From the NCBI GenBank assembly GCA_016713105.1, contig JADJPS010000023.1:52011-116010 (forward strand): DNA of 64,000 bases. The letters are read 5' to 3'. Numbering within the stretch: position 1 is the stretch's first letter; each line of letters starts with the position of its first letter. The notes below the pieces were generated by a model. The model was given only the letters and a program-made list of their open reading frames with translations. It was not told the DNA's origin and ran no database searches. Below, piece by piece: positions 47,699-59,400 of this stretch. The DNA comes from Devosia sp. GTDB taxonomy: Bacteria > Pseudomonadota > Alphaproteobacteria > Rhizobiales > Devosiaceae. A program made the position numbers and the translations under genes.

Positions 47699-48727
47699 AT
47701 GAACCGTAAATCCTTCCTCCACGCCGCAGCCACGACGGTTGCTGCCCTTGCTCTGACGGGCGCCGGCGGTGCCTTCGCCCAAGACGGCATCTCCGGCACG
47801 ACACTCGTCGTCTACACGCCCAACGAAGAAGGCATGTTGCAGAGCCTCGTCCCGATCTTCGAAAGCGAGACAGGCGTTACGGTACAACTGATCACCGCCG
47901 GCACCGGCGAACTCTACCAGCGTATCAACAGCGAGGCCTCCAATCCGCAGGGCGACGTGATGTTCGGCGGCGGCATGGCGCAGGCGAATGCCAATATCGA
48001 CCTGTGGGCCGAGTACACTTCGGCCGAGGATGCGGGGATGGTTCCTGCCGGCAAGAACAAGACGGGTTTCTACACCCCTTATCAGGCGGACGGCTCGAAC
48101 CTGCTGGTCAACAAGGAGGCCGCAGCGGCCGCTGGAGTGGAGATCACCAGCTACGCCGATCTGCTGAAGCCCGAACTCAAGGGCAAGATCGCCTACGGCG
48201 ACCCCACTGCGTCATCGTCGGCTTTCGCCCAGTTGACCAACATGCTCAAGGCTGTCGGCGGCGACTATGAATCCGACGCCTCGTGGGATTACGTGGAGGC
48301 GCTGGTGACGCAACTCGACGGCATTTCCATCGGCTCTTCCAGCCAGGTCGCCAAGGACGTGGCGGCTGGGGAGTATATCGTCGGGCTCACCTACGAGCCC
48401 CTTTCGCTGAACTTTGTCAGGAGCGGCGCTCCTGTCGAGATCGTCTATCCGGAAGAGGGCGCAGCCTTCCTGCCGGCGACCATCGAGTTGATCAAGGGCG
48501 GGCCGAACCCTGAGGCCGGCAAGGCCTTCATCGACTTCGTCATCTCGGAGGAAGGGCAGACGATCATCGCCGAGCAAACTGCAGGTCGTCCGCTCCGCGA
48601 GGGCGTCACCAAGCCGGGTGTGCCGGCGCTGTCGGAGATCCCGACGATCGAGGAAGATGGTGCCTACGTGTCTGCCCATCGCGACGATATCGTGGCGAAG
48701 TACCGCAAGATCCTAGAGGCGCAGTAA
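47699..48727 (+). CDS. AfuA/ferric-type ABC substrate-binding protein
   Basis: 342 residues, intact. Signal peptide MNRKSFLHAAATTVAALALT ending near AFAQD. TTLVVYTPNEEGMLQSLVPI, ASNPQGDVMFGGGMAQANAN, SSSQVAKDVAAGEYIVGLTY and LIKGGPNPEAGKAFIDFVIS are typical of family 6/8 solute-binding proteins. The binding-cleft Tyr pair of true ferric-binding proteins is not obvious. It starts a second transport operon with the ATPase and permease downstream. Confidence 0.85.
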   Translation: MNRKSFLHAAATTVAALALTGAGGAFAQDGISGTTLVVYTPNEEGMLQSLVPIFESETGVTVQLITAGTGELYQRINSEASNPQGDVMFGGGMAQANANIDLWAEYTSAEDAGMVPAGKNKTGFYTPYQADGSNLLVNKEAAAAAGVEITSYADLLKPELKGKIAYGDPTASSSAFAQLTNMLKAVGGDYESDASWDYVEALVTQLDGISIGSSSQVAKDVAAGEYIVGLTYEPLSLNFVRSGAPVEIVYPEEGAAFLPATIELIKGGPNPEAGKAFIDFVISEEGQTIIAEQTAGRPLREGVTKPGVPALSEIPTIEEDGAYVSAHRDDIVAKYRKILEAQ

Positions 48728-48759
48728 GCGATGGCGCTGGTAGCCGACGGAGAGGCGCG

Positions 48760-49841
<1,082 letters not shown>

Positions 49842-49845
<4 letters not shown>

Positions 49846-51494
49846 CGGCCCAGACGGGGCGTTTCGACGGCTGGACGGCGGTCGCCGTAGCGCTGACCGG
49901 CGGCTATCTCCTCATGATCATCTGGCCGCTGGTCCTGGTGTTGATCAACAGCGTTGCTGTCGGCGGGACCTTCGCACTTGCGGGGTTCGAGACCTTCTTC
50001 TCGTCCCGCCTCTACTACGGCACATTGATCAACAGCATCCTGGTGACGGTGTGCGTGACGCTACTGTCGCTCGCGATCGCCTTTCCCCTCGCCTACTTCA
50101 TGACGATGTTCCGCGTCATGGGCAATGGCATGGCGCAGGTGCTGATCCTTGCATCGATGATGTCGCCGCCGTTCATTGGCGCCTATTCGTGGATCCTGCT
50201 GCTGGGCAACAACGGCATGATCACGCAGCTGGTGCAGGATGTTTTCGGCTTCAAGCCGCCGAGCATCTACGGCTTCGTCGGCATCGTGCTGGTGCTGACG
50301 CTGCAGTTGGTGCCACTGATCTTCACCTACCTGATGGGCGCGTGGCGAACGGTGGATGTGTCGCTGCTCGAAGCCTCTGAAAGCATGGGTATCACCGGCT
50401 GGCGGCGCGCCGTACAGGTGATCACGCCCCTGCTCTGGCCGACGGTGCTGGGCGGCAGCCTATTGGTGTTCGTGCGCGCCTTTGCCGACTTCGGCACGCC
50501 GATGCTGATCGGACAGGGATATCGAACCGTTCCCGTGCTGATTTATAGTTCGTTCGTTGGCGAGGTGAGCATCGACAAGAGCTTTGCCGCGTTCGTAGCA
50601 GTCATCGTCATCATCGTGACCCTCGCGGTGTTCCTGTTCCAGAAGTACCTGGTCGACAGGCAGAAAATTTCGATGACGGCGATGCGCTCCATCGAGCCGA
50701 AGCGGCTCACGGGATGGCGCAACATCGCAATCCACGCCTATGTCTATGGCTTCCTGGCGCTGGCCCTGGCGCCGCTCATCGTCGTGGTCATCAGTTCGTT
50801 CCGCAACACCCTGTACGGGCAGTTCGTCGACGGCTACTCGTTGCGCAACTATGTCGGAGCACAGCGCGATATCTTCCGTTATGTGGGCAACACCTTCAGC
50901 ATCGGACTGACAGCACTGGCGATCCTCGTGGTCGTTGCCATCCTCCTCGCCTATGTCACTGTGCGGCGCCGGGGCCCGCTGAGCGGGACGCTCGATACCA
51001 TGACCATGGTGCCCTATGTCGTCCCGGGCCTGATCATCGGCATTGCCCTCGTCACCGCCTTCAGCCAAGGACCGATCATCCTAACCGGCACCTTCGCAAT
51101 CATGGTGATCGCGCTCGCCATCCGCCGCCTCCCTTACTCCGCACGCTCGATCGCGGCCTTGATGCACCAATTCAACACCAGCATCGAGGAGGCTGCAATC
51201 AGCTTGGGCGCCTCGAAGTTCCGGACCCTTGTGCAAGTCATCGTGCCGGCGCTGGCCCCGGGCATCCTGTCGGGAGCGGTGCTGAGCTGGGTCACGATCA
51301 TCACCGAGCTCAGTACGACTCTGTTCCTTTACAACACCTCGACCCAGACGCTGTCGCTCGGAATCTACGCGCAAGTCATTCGCGGCCAACTGGGCACCGC
51401 GGCCGCACTTTCGACCATTCTCCTGGTGCTGACTATGATCTCGCTCTTCCTGCTGATGCGCCTCCCCGGCGGCCAGCGGGCACTGCGGGTCTAG
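49842..51494 (+). CDS. AfuB/ferric-type ABC double permease
   Basis: 550 residues, intact, twelve or so membrane segments and two EAA loops (SLLEASESMGITGWRRAVQV and SIEEAAISLGASKFRTLVQV). A paralogue of the 41957 permease. With the 47699 receptor and 48760 ATPase it makes a complete second importer. The 225 bases after it contain no gene. Confidence 0.85.
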
Positions 51495-51719
51495 TTGGGC
51501 GCCGGAAAACATTGCCACGTTGTTCTCCGGGAGGTCCTGGCCGGAGGTCGGCGCTATAGGCAAATTGCCATGGCTTGCGGAACGGCTGAGGCCGAGCGCG
51601 TAGCTGTCACACGTTCACCCTCCCGACAAGTGACCGCTTTGGGCCAAAAACCGGCCCCTTGAGGTACGGTCGACCGCTCGCGGGAGCGAAGCGGTGGGCG
51701 GGATGGCAAGGATGTTGCC

Positions 51720-52334
51720 ATGGACACCGCCACTCAGGTTCGCCGGCCCTGGAACAAGGGGCTTATTGTTGGGCAGAAGCGCCCGCTCCTTCCACGACAA
51801 GTTTGGTCAATCCGCGTTCGGCTGGAGATGTCGGCCTCTGTCCGGGACCTCGCTCTGTTCAACCTTGCGATCGACAGCAAGCTGCGAGCGTCGGACCTGG
51901 TGCGGCTCAAGGTTGAGGACGTCTGTTCTGGCAGGGTCGTACGCGACCGCGGAGTCGTAATTCAGCAGAAGACCGGTCGCCCCGTCCAATTCGAGATCAC
52001 GGAGGTGACTCGGCAATCGGTCGAGCGATTGTTGGCCAGCCAACCATCAGCGGATGGCTACCTGTTCCGGAGCCGTACTCGTGGGCGCGCTCACATCTCC
52101 GCCCGGCAATACGCTCGTATTGTTCACCGCTGGATAGGCAACATCGGGCTCGATGACCGGGGGTTTGGCACTCACTCGTTGCGTAGAACCAAAGTCGCCC
52201 AACTCTATCGGAAGACTGGCAACCTACGGGCGGTACAGCTGCTGCTCGGACACGCGAAGATCGAGACAACCGTTCGCTACCTTGGCGTCGAAGTAGACGA
52301 CGCGCTTCGGCTCGCGGAGCAGATCGAGCTCTAG
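51720..52334 (+). CDS. Short tyrosine recombinase/integrase
   Basis: 204 residues, only a catalytic domain. LRASDLVRLKVEDVC carries the first Arg (as RASD), HSLRRTKVAQLYRKTGNLRA the H-x-x-R box, LLGHAKIETTVRYLGVEV the second His and the nucleophile Tyr. The N-terminal SAM-like arm-binding domain of ordinary integrases is absent. Such short forms occur in mobile gene cassettes and defective islands. Convergent with the APH-type gene. Confidence 0.8.
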   Translation: MDTATQVRRPWNKGLIVGQKRPLLPRQVWSIRVRLEMSASVRDLALFNLAIDSKLRASDLVRLKVEDVCSGRVVRDRGVVIQQKTGRPVQFEITEVTRQSVERLLASQPSADGYLFRSRTRGRAHISARQYARIVHRWIGNIGLDDRGFGTHSLRRTKVAQLYRKTGNLRAVQLLLGHAKIETTVRYLGVEVDDALRLAEQIEL

Positions 52335-52406
52335 TTGTTGGCGCGAAACGAAGGGTCGGTTTCGCGCCACAAGCGGTCGTTGACCGCGCCGCCTGCGCTC
52401 CATTTA

Positions 52407-53324
52407 TCAGAACGTAGCAGCGGTCAGGCGGTGGATCGCAGCCAAAGCTGGCGGTGCCCACGTCGCCTTACCTCCTGGTCGACCGTGGGCGCCATCATCG
52501 CCAATGACCAAGCAAACAAGAGCCTTGAGGAGCGCCCAACCGCGAGCCCGTTTCATTGTCGCCTCGTCAGCATGCGGAACGTATCGCGCATAGAACCGGT
52601 CGATAGCTCCGTCAGGCAGCAATAGCCATGCCGCGCCTAGATCACAGGCAGGGTCGCCCGCACAGAGGTCGCCGAAGTCGATTATCCCGCAGATGCTTCC
52701 ATCCTTGATCAAGACGTTCGCGGGGTGCAGGTCTGCATGGATCCATCTCGCCGAAGCGGCCCAATCGGCGGCGGCCGCTGCTTCCTCCCAGACCTCAAGC
52801 ACCTGGTCAGCAGTTGTAATCAAGCCGCGATCGGTGGCCAGCTTGAGAAAGTGCGTCACGCCCCCGCCAGATGCTGACAGCGACCCGCCTCGTCCGTGGC
52901 GCCCGACGGGCGCATTTGGTGGAGCAACATCATGGAGAGCAGACAAGAAGGCGGCTAGAGCATCAGCCGCCGCAACGCCATAGGTCGCGAAAGTGCGATC
53001 TGCAGGTTCGCCGGGGACCCAGGTGGTGACGATCCAGTTACGGGGGAAACGTTCGGAGGGGAGGCCCAGTCTTTTCGGGACTGGTATGGGGAGTGGGAGT
53101 CGGGACGCTAAACCTGGGAGTAAGCGATGTTCCTTGAGCAGCAATTCGTCCGCGTCATCAGTGGCCCAGGGCAAGCGAACTGCAAGGTCGTTCCCTAGCC
53201 GCCACAATTGATTGTCCCAGCCCAATGCGCCCAGAGACAGTGGCAAGCCAGCAAGATCGGGATGTTGTTCGCGCAACAGCGCCGCAATCAGGTCTGCGGT
53301 AATCTCGACCTTGTTTCCAGGCAC
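52407..53324 (-). CDS. Aminoglycoside phosphotransferase (APH)-family kinase
   Basis: 305 residues, intact. Kinase-like fold with LGWDNQLWRLGNDLAVRLPW (ATP-loop and Lys-type strand), the catalytic loop WIHADLHPANVLI (Asp and Asn), metal-binding IDFGDLCAGDPACDLG and a helical C-terminus. Homologues phosphorylate aminoglycosides, macrolides or small alcohols; this sequence does not show which, so it should not be called a resistance gene without testing. Confidence 0.8.
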   Translation of the reverse strand: MPGNKVEITADLIAALLREQHPDLAGLPLSLGALGWDNQLWRLGNDLAVRLPWATDDADELLLKEHRLLPGLASRLPLPIPVPKRLGLPSERFPRNWIVTTWVPGEPADRTFATYGVAAADALAAFLSALHDVAPPNAPVGRHGRGGSLSASGGGVTHFLKLATDRGLITTADQVLEVWEEAAAAADWAASARWIHADLHPANVLIKDGSICGIIDFGDLCAGDPACDLGAAWLLLPDGAIDRFYARYVPHADEATMKRARGWALLKALVCLVIGDDGAHGRPGGKATWAPPALAAIHRLTAATF

Positions 53325-53463
53325 GCCGACACCCCTCGCACAATAGCGCTACACGCCTGATCAATGAGCCTAAATTGCGATGGAAGAACTCTTACTTAGG
53401 CCTATGACGCCTATGGTGACCACAGCTTAAGCCAGCGTCTGTTCCGGGCCAAAAGCGGCCTCT

Positions 53464-53485
53464 CGTGTTACCCTGGTGTTACCCC
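53464..53485 (-). repeat. Two tandem GGGGTAACACC-type units
   Basis: On the minus strand GGGGTAACACC (53475-53485) then AGGGTAACACG (53464-53474). The same 11-base unit occurs three times at 61989 on the plus strand. Possible integrase arm-type sites. Confidence 0.5.
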
Positions 53486-53585
53486 GGCCGAAGAGCATGG
53501 TACCGCGTGTCAACGACAAGTAGATTTTGTTGTGGCTTCGCTGGCATTTAGCCGCTCGGTCTGGCATTGGCCGCAACGAGGACGG

Positions 53586-53606
53586 TTGCCTTCCGTAGGC
53601 AGAGGT
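53586..53606 (+). repeat. Candidate attachment-site copy (tRNA-Arg anticodon-arm-like)
   Basis: 21 bases matching 62134-62154 at 19 positions, including the whole of AGGCAGAGGT; it would fold as an anticodon arm with loop TTCCGTA. No further tRNA sequence is present on either side. Lies 55 bases from the end of the 53661 integrase. Confidence 0.4.
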
Positions 53607-53660
53607 TGAGTCGTCGGTGGCGCTCTGCCTTATGCGGCTCCACGCAGTAGACAATGCCCA

Positions 53661-54707
53661 CTATTCGGCAGGCTCGGGCTCGGCTGTCTTGATCCTGAGC
53701 CCCAGCACCAATTCACGCTGTCGATGGGTCGGTACATTCCCATAGGTGAAAATCGTCGTCTTCAGGTCATCGTGCCCGAGGTTCTGAGAATAAGCCTTCA
53801 TCGCCGCGATCGAGTTCGTCGACTCCATCACCACCAGCGTCATGGTTTTCCTGATGCTGTGCGGTTTGAAGGCGGACACGTCTGCCCCGGCGCATGCCTT
53901 GCTCAAAATCCTTCTGATCGCATCGGCATTCGCCCACGTGCCACGTGCCAGTCGAGGCGGCATCCGAATACCGTCCGGTCCAAAGGACGTGTCGGTCTTT
54001 GGAAAAAGTGGGTCGGTGGGGCCGAACCCGTGGTCCTCCACCAACTCCTTCTTCCATTCGGCGACGATGTCGAAAAAGCCGGTATCGAAGTCGTTCAGCC
54101 ATGTCGGAAAGGTCTTGCGAAACTTGGTCCGGACGTGGCGCGAGTCCTGAAACAGCTGCTTGTCGTCAACGTCAAAGTCCTGCACCTGAAGGGACGCCAC
54201 CGCATCGTCGCGCGCCGCGGACATGGCGATCAACGCCACGACGGCGCGGTCGCGGCGGTCAATTGGGGTACCTGTAGGCATCGCCGCAACCATTGACTGC
54301 AGTTCCCCCAAGGTCGGCACCCTTGTCGGTCGTGTCGCCCGCGCAATAGCCTCGTCGTGCAGTGATGGGCTGAAGTAGTCAGCATCGGTCTTCAGAATGC
54401 GATTGCGAAAGCCCTTCTGCTCGGCAAGCCACCGCACAAAGTCCCGGATCGCGTAGAGTGTCGAGGTGATCGTCGCCTTGCTGAGACGTGTTCCGCTTCG
54501 CGCCGCGTTCTGGCTGGCGAGGTGCTTCTTGAATGGCCCGGCCTGCTCCACTCTGAGGCTCCCAAAGTCCCGCCTGCGGCTGAACTCCTCGAAGCGATCA
54601 AGAGCTGCCGCTACCTGGTCAATGGTCTTGTCGTTCTTCTGGCGCGCATTGCGCAGCCACTGGAAATAGCGGTGCTTGACCCGCTCGTTTGATGGATTCG
54701 GCTTCAT
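53661..54707 (-). CDS. Tyrosine recombinase/phage-type integrase
   Basis: 348 residues, intact. N-terminal SAM-like domain (RYFQWLRNARQKNDKTIDQV, SKATITSTLYAIRDFVRWLA), then a catalytic domain with the first Arg in ALIAMSAARDDAVASLQVQD, H-x-x-R in FKPHSIRKTMTLVVME and LGHDDLKTTIFTYGNVP with the second His and the Tyr. It probably mobilises the island. Followed on the same strand by the HTH genes upstream. Confidence 0.85.
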   Translation of the reverse strand: MKPNPSNERVKHRYFQWLRNARQKNDKTIDQVAAALDRFEEFSRRRDFGSLRVEQAGPFKKHLASQNAARSGTRLSKATITSTLYAIRDFVRWLAEQKGFRNRILKTDADYFSPSLHDEAIARATRPTRVPTLGELQSMVAAMPTGTPIDRRDRAVVALIAMSAARDDAVASLQVQDFDVDDKQLFQDSRHVRTKFRKTFPTWLNDFDTGFFDIVAEWKKELVEDHGFGPTDPLFPKTDTSFGPDGIRMPPRLARGTWANADAIRRILSKACAGADVSAFKPHSIRKTMTLVVMESTNSIAAMKAYSQNLGHDDLKTTIFTYGNVPTHRQRELVLGLRIKTAEPEPAE

Positions 54708-54747
54708 CGATGGGACCTTTCCTGAAGTGACAATTCAGACTGCAATC

Positions 54748-55188
54748 TCAACTCCCCTTTAGGTGTTCGGACTGCGGCCTCGTCACGATCTCCAGTTCCC
54801 CGCGATGGACGGCGAGCCGGGCAGCGCCGACCCGCTGGTTCATCAGCCCATCGCAGACCGGGCATATGCCGACTACACTGCTTGTGTTGCCCGGACCGAG
54901 CACCAGGTCGGCCATTGAACCCGCAGGCCGGCGAGGGGCACCGCAGCCGAAGCAATAGAGTTCGCCCGGCCCGCATGGGCTCTTGCCGGCTGACCGTCGC
55001 GCGTCATGAAACCGGTTGAGCTCGGTGCCGTGGATAAGGAACGGTCGTGCGGCTTCATTCGGCTGCAGGCCGTCGGCCAGCCAGTTCCGAACTGTCTGGC
55101 GATGAACGCCATAGAGCTCGGCGACCTCGGCGATTGTGTAGCTGTAGTGAGTCTTGGCCCTTCGCGGGTTGTGTCGCCGACGAGCCAT
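54748..55188 (-). CDS. HTH DNA-binding protein with zinc-ribbon Cys pairs
   Basis: 146 residues from MARRRHNPRRAKTHYSYT. An HTH (TIAEVAELYGVHRQTVRNWL) is followed by YCFGCGAPRRP and GICPVCDGLMNQ, two CxxC pairs able to bind one Zn. It lies between the excisionase-like gene and the integrase, so it may regulate or assist recombination. No close family recognised. Confidence 0.65.
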   Translation of the reverse strand: MARRRHNPRRAKTHYSYTIAEVAELYGVHRQTVRNWLADGLQPNEAARPFLIHGTELNRFHDARRSAGKSPCGPGELYCFGCGAPRRPAGSMADLVLGPGNTSSVVGICPVCDGLMNQRVGAARLAVHRGELEIVTRPQSEHLKGS

Positions 55189-55192
55189 CTGG

Positions 55193-55420
55193 TCACGCCT
55201 CGACCGACGTCGAGCGTCGCGGCGCACCGATCCGGGCTTCAGCCCAGGCGTCGAGGTCGGGCGCCGCGTAGATGGGGAACCGTCCGGCCTTGCGGTAGAT
55301 CGGTCCACCGCCGACGACGGCGAGCTTCGCCAGCCATTTGGCCGAACATGGGATTCCCCAGGTTTCGCGAACATAGTGAGCGGCGTCGGCGCGACGAAAG
55401 TATCTTGAGGTGGCCTGCAT
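55193..55420 (-). CDS. Small excisionase/AlpA-like DNA-binding protein
   Basis: 75 residues: MQATSRYFRRADAAHYVRET, then CSAKWLAKLAVVGGGPIYRK and FPIYAAPDLDAWAEARI. The pattern of a short winged helix ending in a strand that reads from the column (YRKAGRFPIY) to ADLDAW is typical of helix_turn_helix_17 excisionases. Four bases from the next gene, next to an integrase. Confidence 0.65.
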   Translation of the reverse strand: MQATSRYFRRADAAHYVRETWGIPCSAKWLAKLAVVGGGPIYRKAGRFPIYAAPDLDAWAEARIGAPRRSTSVEA

Positions 55421-55534
55421 AGTCTCAACTCCATTCCGGGAACACCCCGGCTGAGTCGAGAAAATGAGCGCTACCGGACTACGAAAAAAGCGCGACGAAT
55501 TTGCGTAACGGCAGATTCCGCCACAGAAACACCG

Positions 55535-56194
55535 TTACGATTTTTCGTGGTCATAGAGCGATCTAGCTCCGATTCCGAACAGACCACGGCCTTTGAATGG
55601 CACCGGCGGATACTTGCCACTCGGCGCCGGGGAGATGTCTGCTAGTGCCGCAGCAAGGCCGGTGTCAGAATTGTGCAAGTGCGGCCTAAGGTCCATTTGT
55701 GCGGCGCGGCGCCGTTGCTCGTGAAACCGGGTCTCTAGCGTGTCTGGGTTCTTCCCTTTCCAAGCACCGCGTCGTTTGGCCAGAGTGCGGCACGCATTTG
55801 CCACCGATGGCTCGCCTTCGTCGAGTACCCCCAGTACGGCTTCATAGAGGGCGAAGTCGAAGTAGCTTCGACCCGGGCGCCCCCGCTTGCGCGGCCGCTC
55901 CTCAACGGTTGTGAAACCCGGCACGTGCGCAAAGGCCAGTTCGATGGCCAACTGCTTCCAGTTAATGTCGTCGTCGTCCGTGACCGCGCTATAGTGCTCG
56001 GCGAGAAGGACAAGCTTCTTCCCCAACGCGTCCAGATTGGCCTTGGTAGCCCGCGCCTCCAGTCCCTCGGCAGACTGATCTTTTTCGCCCAAGAGCAGGC
56101 TGAACAGACCGCCGCTTATGGCCTTCACTCGCACATGGGGCTCTCCCAGTTCGCCGGGGTAGTCGACTATAGGGATGTGTTTCTTGGCACCCAA
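55535..56194 (-). CDS. Hypothetical protein of integrative element
   Basis: 219 residues, MGAKKHIPIVDYPGELGEPH to ARSLYDHEKS. Mostly hydrophilic and helical in the middle (LDALGKKLVLLAEHYSAV), with a basic patch RPRKRGRPGRSYFDFALYEA like an AT-hook followed by an HTH-like segment (GEPSVANACRTLAKRRG). I do not recognise a family; DNA binding is plausible. No membrane segments. Confidence 0.55.
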   Translation of the reverse strand: MGAKKHIPIVDYPGELGEPHVRVKAISGGLFSLLLGEKDQSAEGLEARATKANLDALGKKLVLLAEHYSAVTDDDDINWKQLAIELAFAHVPGFTTVEERPRKRGRPGRSYFDFALYEAVLGVLDEGEPSVANACRTLAKRRGAWKGKNPDTLETRFHEQRRRAAQMDLRPHLHNSDTGLAAALADISPAPSGKYPPVPFKGRGLFGIGARSLYDHEKS

Positions 56195-56200
56195 AGACCG

Positions 56201-56410
56201 CTAACCCCCCCAGTTTGCGTTTCGGAGGATTGTCGCTTCGGGCGCCACGCTCTCGGCGTCGCCGGCCGCCAGCGCCCGGCAGTACCAGATGATCACCTCG
56301 GCGGTGAGTTGCACTCTGCCATAGACGCTAGCTTCTCCCTCGGCGGGCAGGAGTGACGAAGGGGTCTTAAGTCGCTCGAAAACCATGCTGCGAGGGTTGT
56401 GATCGCTCAT
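56201..56410 (-). CDS. Small hypothetical protein
   Basis: 69 residues starting MSDHNPRSMVFERLKTP, with AEVIIWYCRALAAGDAESVA. Seven bases upstream of the 55535 gene on the same strand and divergent from the restriction-modification gene 70 bases away. It might be a controller of that gene, but no HTH is clear. Confidence 0.4.
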   Translation of the reverse strand: MSDHNPRSMVFERLKTPSSLLPAEGEASVYGRVQLTAEVIIWYCRALAAGDAESVAPEATILRNANWGG

Positions 56411-56479
56411 GAAGTGGGAGAATACTCACACCCTTGGGGTCGGCAAGCGATTGATTTGAAGTGTACCTGAACAATCCGA

Positions 56480-59400
56480 ATGATTAGCGGCGGGCTATTC
56501 ACCCGCGACTTCCTAGTTGAGGGCGTTCGAGACACGGAGGCTTGGGCGGCGTTTACGCATTCCCAAACTCAGCATGTCGGGGAGCAGGTTGCGGCCCGGG
56601 TGGTCTCGCTGGCCGGGCAAAGGACGCCGACGGAGGCCGAGACCGAAAAGGATCTGATCTGGCCGGTGCTGGAGCAAATCGGTTGGTCCGACATGTCCGT
56701 TCAGCAAAACCTGTCGGCCAAGGCGCGCGACGACGTTCCGGATGCACTGCTGTTCCCCAGTTCCGAGGCCAAAGCGCTGGCCATGCCCCTTGAGGCATGG
56801 AAGCGGTTCCAGCATGGCGCGTGCGTCGTCGAGGCCAAGCGTTGGGATCGTGTGCTTGATCGCGAAGATGCGCGTCGCCGTGGCAGTGAAGGCGTGCCCT
56901 CCACGCAGATGCTGCGTTACCTGCGGCGCGTCGACGACGTGACGGGCGGCATGCTGCGCTGGGGCATCCTGACCAATGGCCGGCACTGGCGGCTGTATTT
57001 CCGCGGCGCCCTATCGGTTGCCGAGGACTTCCTAGAAATCGACCTAGGCAAGCTGTTCCGGCTGCCCGGATGCGAGCGCGACCTGCTCGACCGCCGCCCA
57101 GATGTGTTCGCGACGGACGCGGAGTGGGATGCGCACGTCCTCAGACTCTTCGTGCTGATGTTTGGCCGCGAGGCATTCCTGCCGACGGATCGCGAGGAGA
57201 CATTCCATCAGTTGGCCCTCAGGGAAGGCAAGCAGTGGGAAGCCAAGGTCGCCAGCGACCTGTCGACAGTCGTCTTCGAGGTGTTCCCAGTCCTCGGAGC
57301 CGCCCTTGCAGAGGCCAACGGGCGCGTTGTCGCAGAACTCGATGGTGGCGCCCTGGAAGGGCTGCGGGAAGCCGCCCTGACGCTGCTCTACCGGTTGCTG
57401 TTCGTGCTGTATGCCGAAGACAGAAACCTGCTGCCGGACGAGTCTGGCCCCTATGCCGAGTACTCGCTGACGAGATTGCGAAGTGAGATCGCCGACAAGA
57501 AGGCCCGCGGCCAGGCTTTTTCGGACAGGATGAGCGTCTACTGGGCTCGCCTCGAAGGCATCTTCGACGCCATCGCCCACGGCAACAATGACCTAGGCAT
57601 TCCCGCCTACAATGGCGGTCTCTTTGAGCCGGCTCGGACGCCGCTGCTGCGCGATGCCAAGCTGCCGGACGCAGTCATGGGCGAGGTGATCTTTCGCCTG
57701 TCGCACCTTGAGACCGGCGATGGCCGACCGCCCCGCTACATCAACTACCGCGACCTGTCGGTGCAGCAGCTTGGCTCGGTTTACGAGCGGATACTTGAGC
57801 ACGGGTTTGCCGTGGCCGATGGGCGAATCGTGCCGGCCGACGACCCGGCCGCCCGCAAAGGCTCGGGCAGCTACTACACCCCCGAGGAGCTGGTGCGGCT
57901 CATCATCGAGCGCGCCGTGGGGCCGCTGGTCGACGAGCGCATTGATGATTTTGCGGGAAGGGCGGAAGCACTTGTCACCGCCGACGCTTCGACTCGCCTT
58001 GCCGGACTGTCGCCGCTTGATCCTGCCAGCCGCCTGCTCGAACTGAAAATCTGCGACCCCGCGATGGGTTCGGGGCACTTTCTCGTCAGCCTCGTTGATT
58101 GGCTGACTGACCGTGTGCTCGAAGCCATGGCGGATGCGAGTGCCTGGGCCCTGCCGCATGAGTACATCTCGCCGCTGTCGGACCGCATTGCCTCGGTTCG
58201 GGCGCGGATACTGAGCGAGGCCAAGGCCAACCACTGGCCGCTGGTCGAGTCCAATCTTGACGATCGCCACATCGTCCGCCGCATGGTGCTGAAGCGGGTC
58301 GTCTACGGTGTCGACAAGAACCCGATGGCGGTGGAGCTCGCCAAGGTGGCGCTGTGGCTCCACTCGTTCACGGTCGGAGCGCCGCTCTCCTTCCTCGATC
58401 ATCACCTGAGGACCGGCGACAGCGTGATCGGCGCCTGGGCGCGGCCGACGGTCGAGCGGCTCGAACAGCATGGCGGGCTCTTCAACCCCGGCACCATCGC
58501 CAGCGTCGAAGCGGTGTCTCGCTTGATGGAAACCATCGAGGAAAAGTCCGACGCCGATATTTCCGAAGTCACGGCGTCCAAGGCCGATTTCGATGTGGTC
58601 GAACAGACCACGGGACCGCTCAGCGGGCTGTTCTCGCTTATGACGGCGGAGCGGCTGATGGGGGTGTTCGATGCCGCGCCGAAAAAGGAGCCTACCCCGG
58701 CCGACCGCTTCGTCGCCAAATCCGAGCGGCAGGCGGCGCAATGGCGCGAGCAGACGCGGGCCTTCTCCGAGGCTTCGGCGCTCAACATGGTGCTCGGCGA
58801 GGCGTTCGGCGATCCGACGCAGATCGCCGGCGGCACACTCCGGGTTGCCTCCGATGAACTGCGCGAGCAGGCTGCCCGCGACCCCGCCGCGGTCGGCGAC
58901 GCACAGGCCAGCCTGTTCCCCTCGCTCAGCACCGACAGCCAGCGGCGGCTCGATGCCGACCGGCTCATCGAACGGGCGCTGCAACTGAGCGCCAGGCACC
59001 GCTTCTTCCATTGGGAGATCGGCTTTCCCAATGTCTGGGCCAACCTGCTGTCCGCCGCGCCCAAAGGCGGGTTCGACGCGGTGATCGGCAATCCGCCCTA
59101 CGTGCGGCAGGAACTGCTAGGCGACGAGATCAAGCGTGCGCTCAAGACCGACTATGCCACCTTCGACGGCATGGCCGACCTCTATGTTTACTTCTACGAG
59201 CAGGGCCTGCGTCTGCTTCGGCCCGGCGGGCGGATGAGCTACGTGGTCACCAACAAGTGGCTGAAGGCCGGCTATGCCGAACAGTTACGCGAGATGTTCG
59301 CCAACCGGGCCGAGTTGGAGTTCATCGCCGATTTCGGCCACGCCAAGCACTTCTTCCCCGATGCCGATGTGTTCCCCTCGGTGATCGTGGTACGCAAGCC

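Larger units (their letters stand above)
53325..53660. other. Intergenic region with candidate attachment and arm sites
   Basis: About 335 bases with no credible gene. It contains GGGCCAAAAGCGGCC near 53450, two tandem 11-base units at 53464-53485, and the tRNA-like 21-base sequence at 53586. Confidence 0.5.

Noticed and set aside
53586..53606. A tRNA gene at the left island end
   Set aside because: Only the anticodon-arm-like 21 bases match; there is no acceptor, D or T arm around them.
57593..59011. 472-residue minus-strand open frame inside the restriction-modification gene
   Set aside because: The plus strand carries intact methylase motifs over the same bases; the minus frame shows no family pattern.
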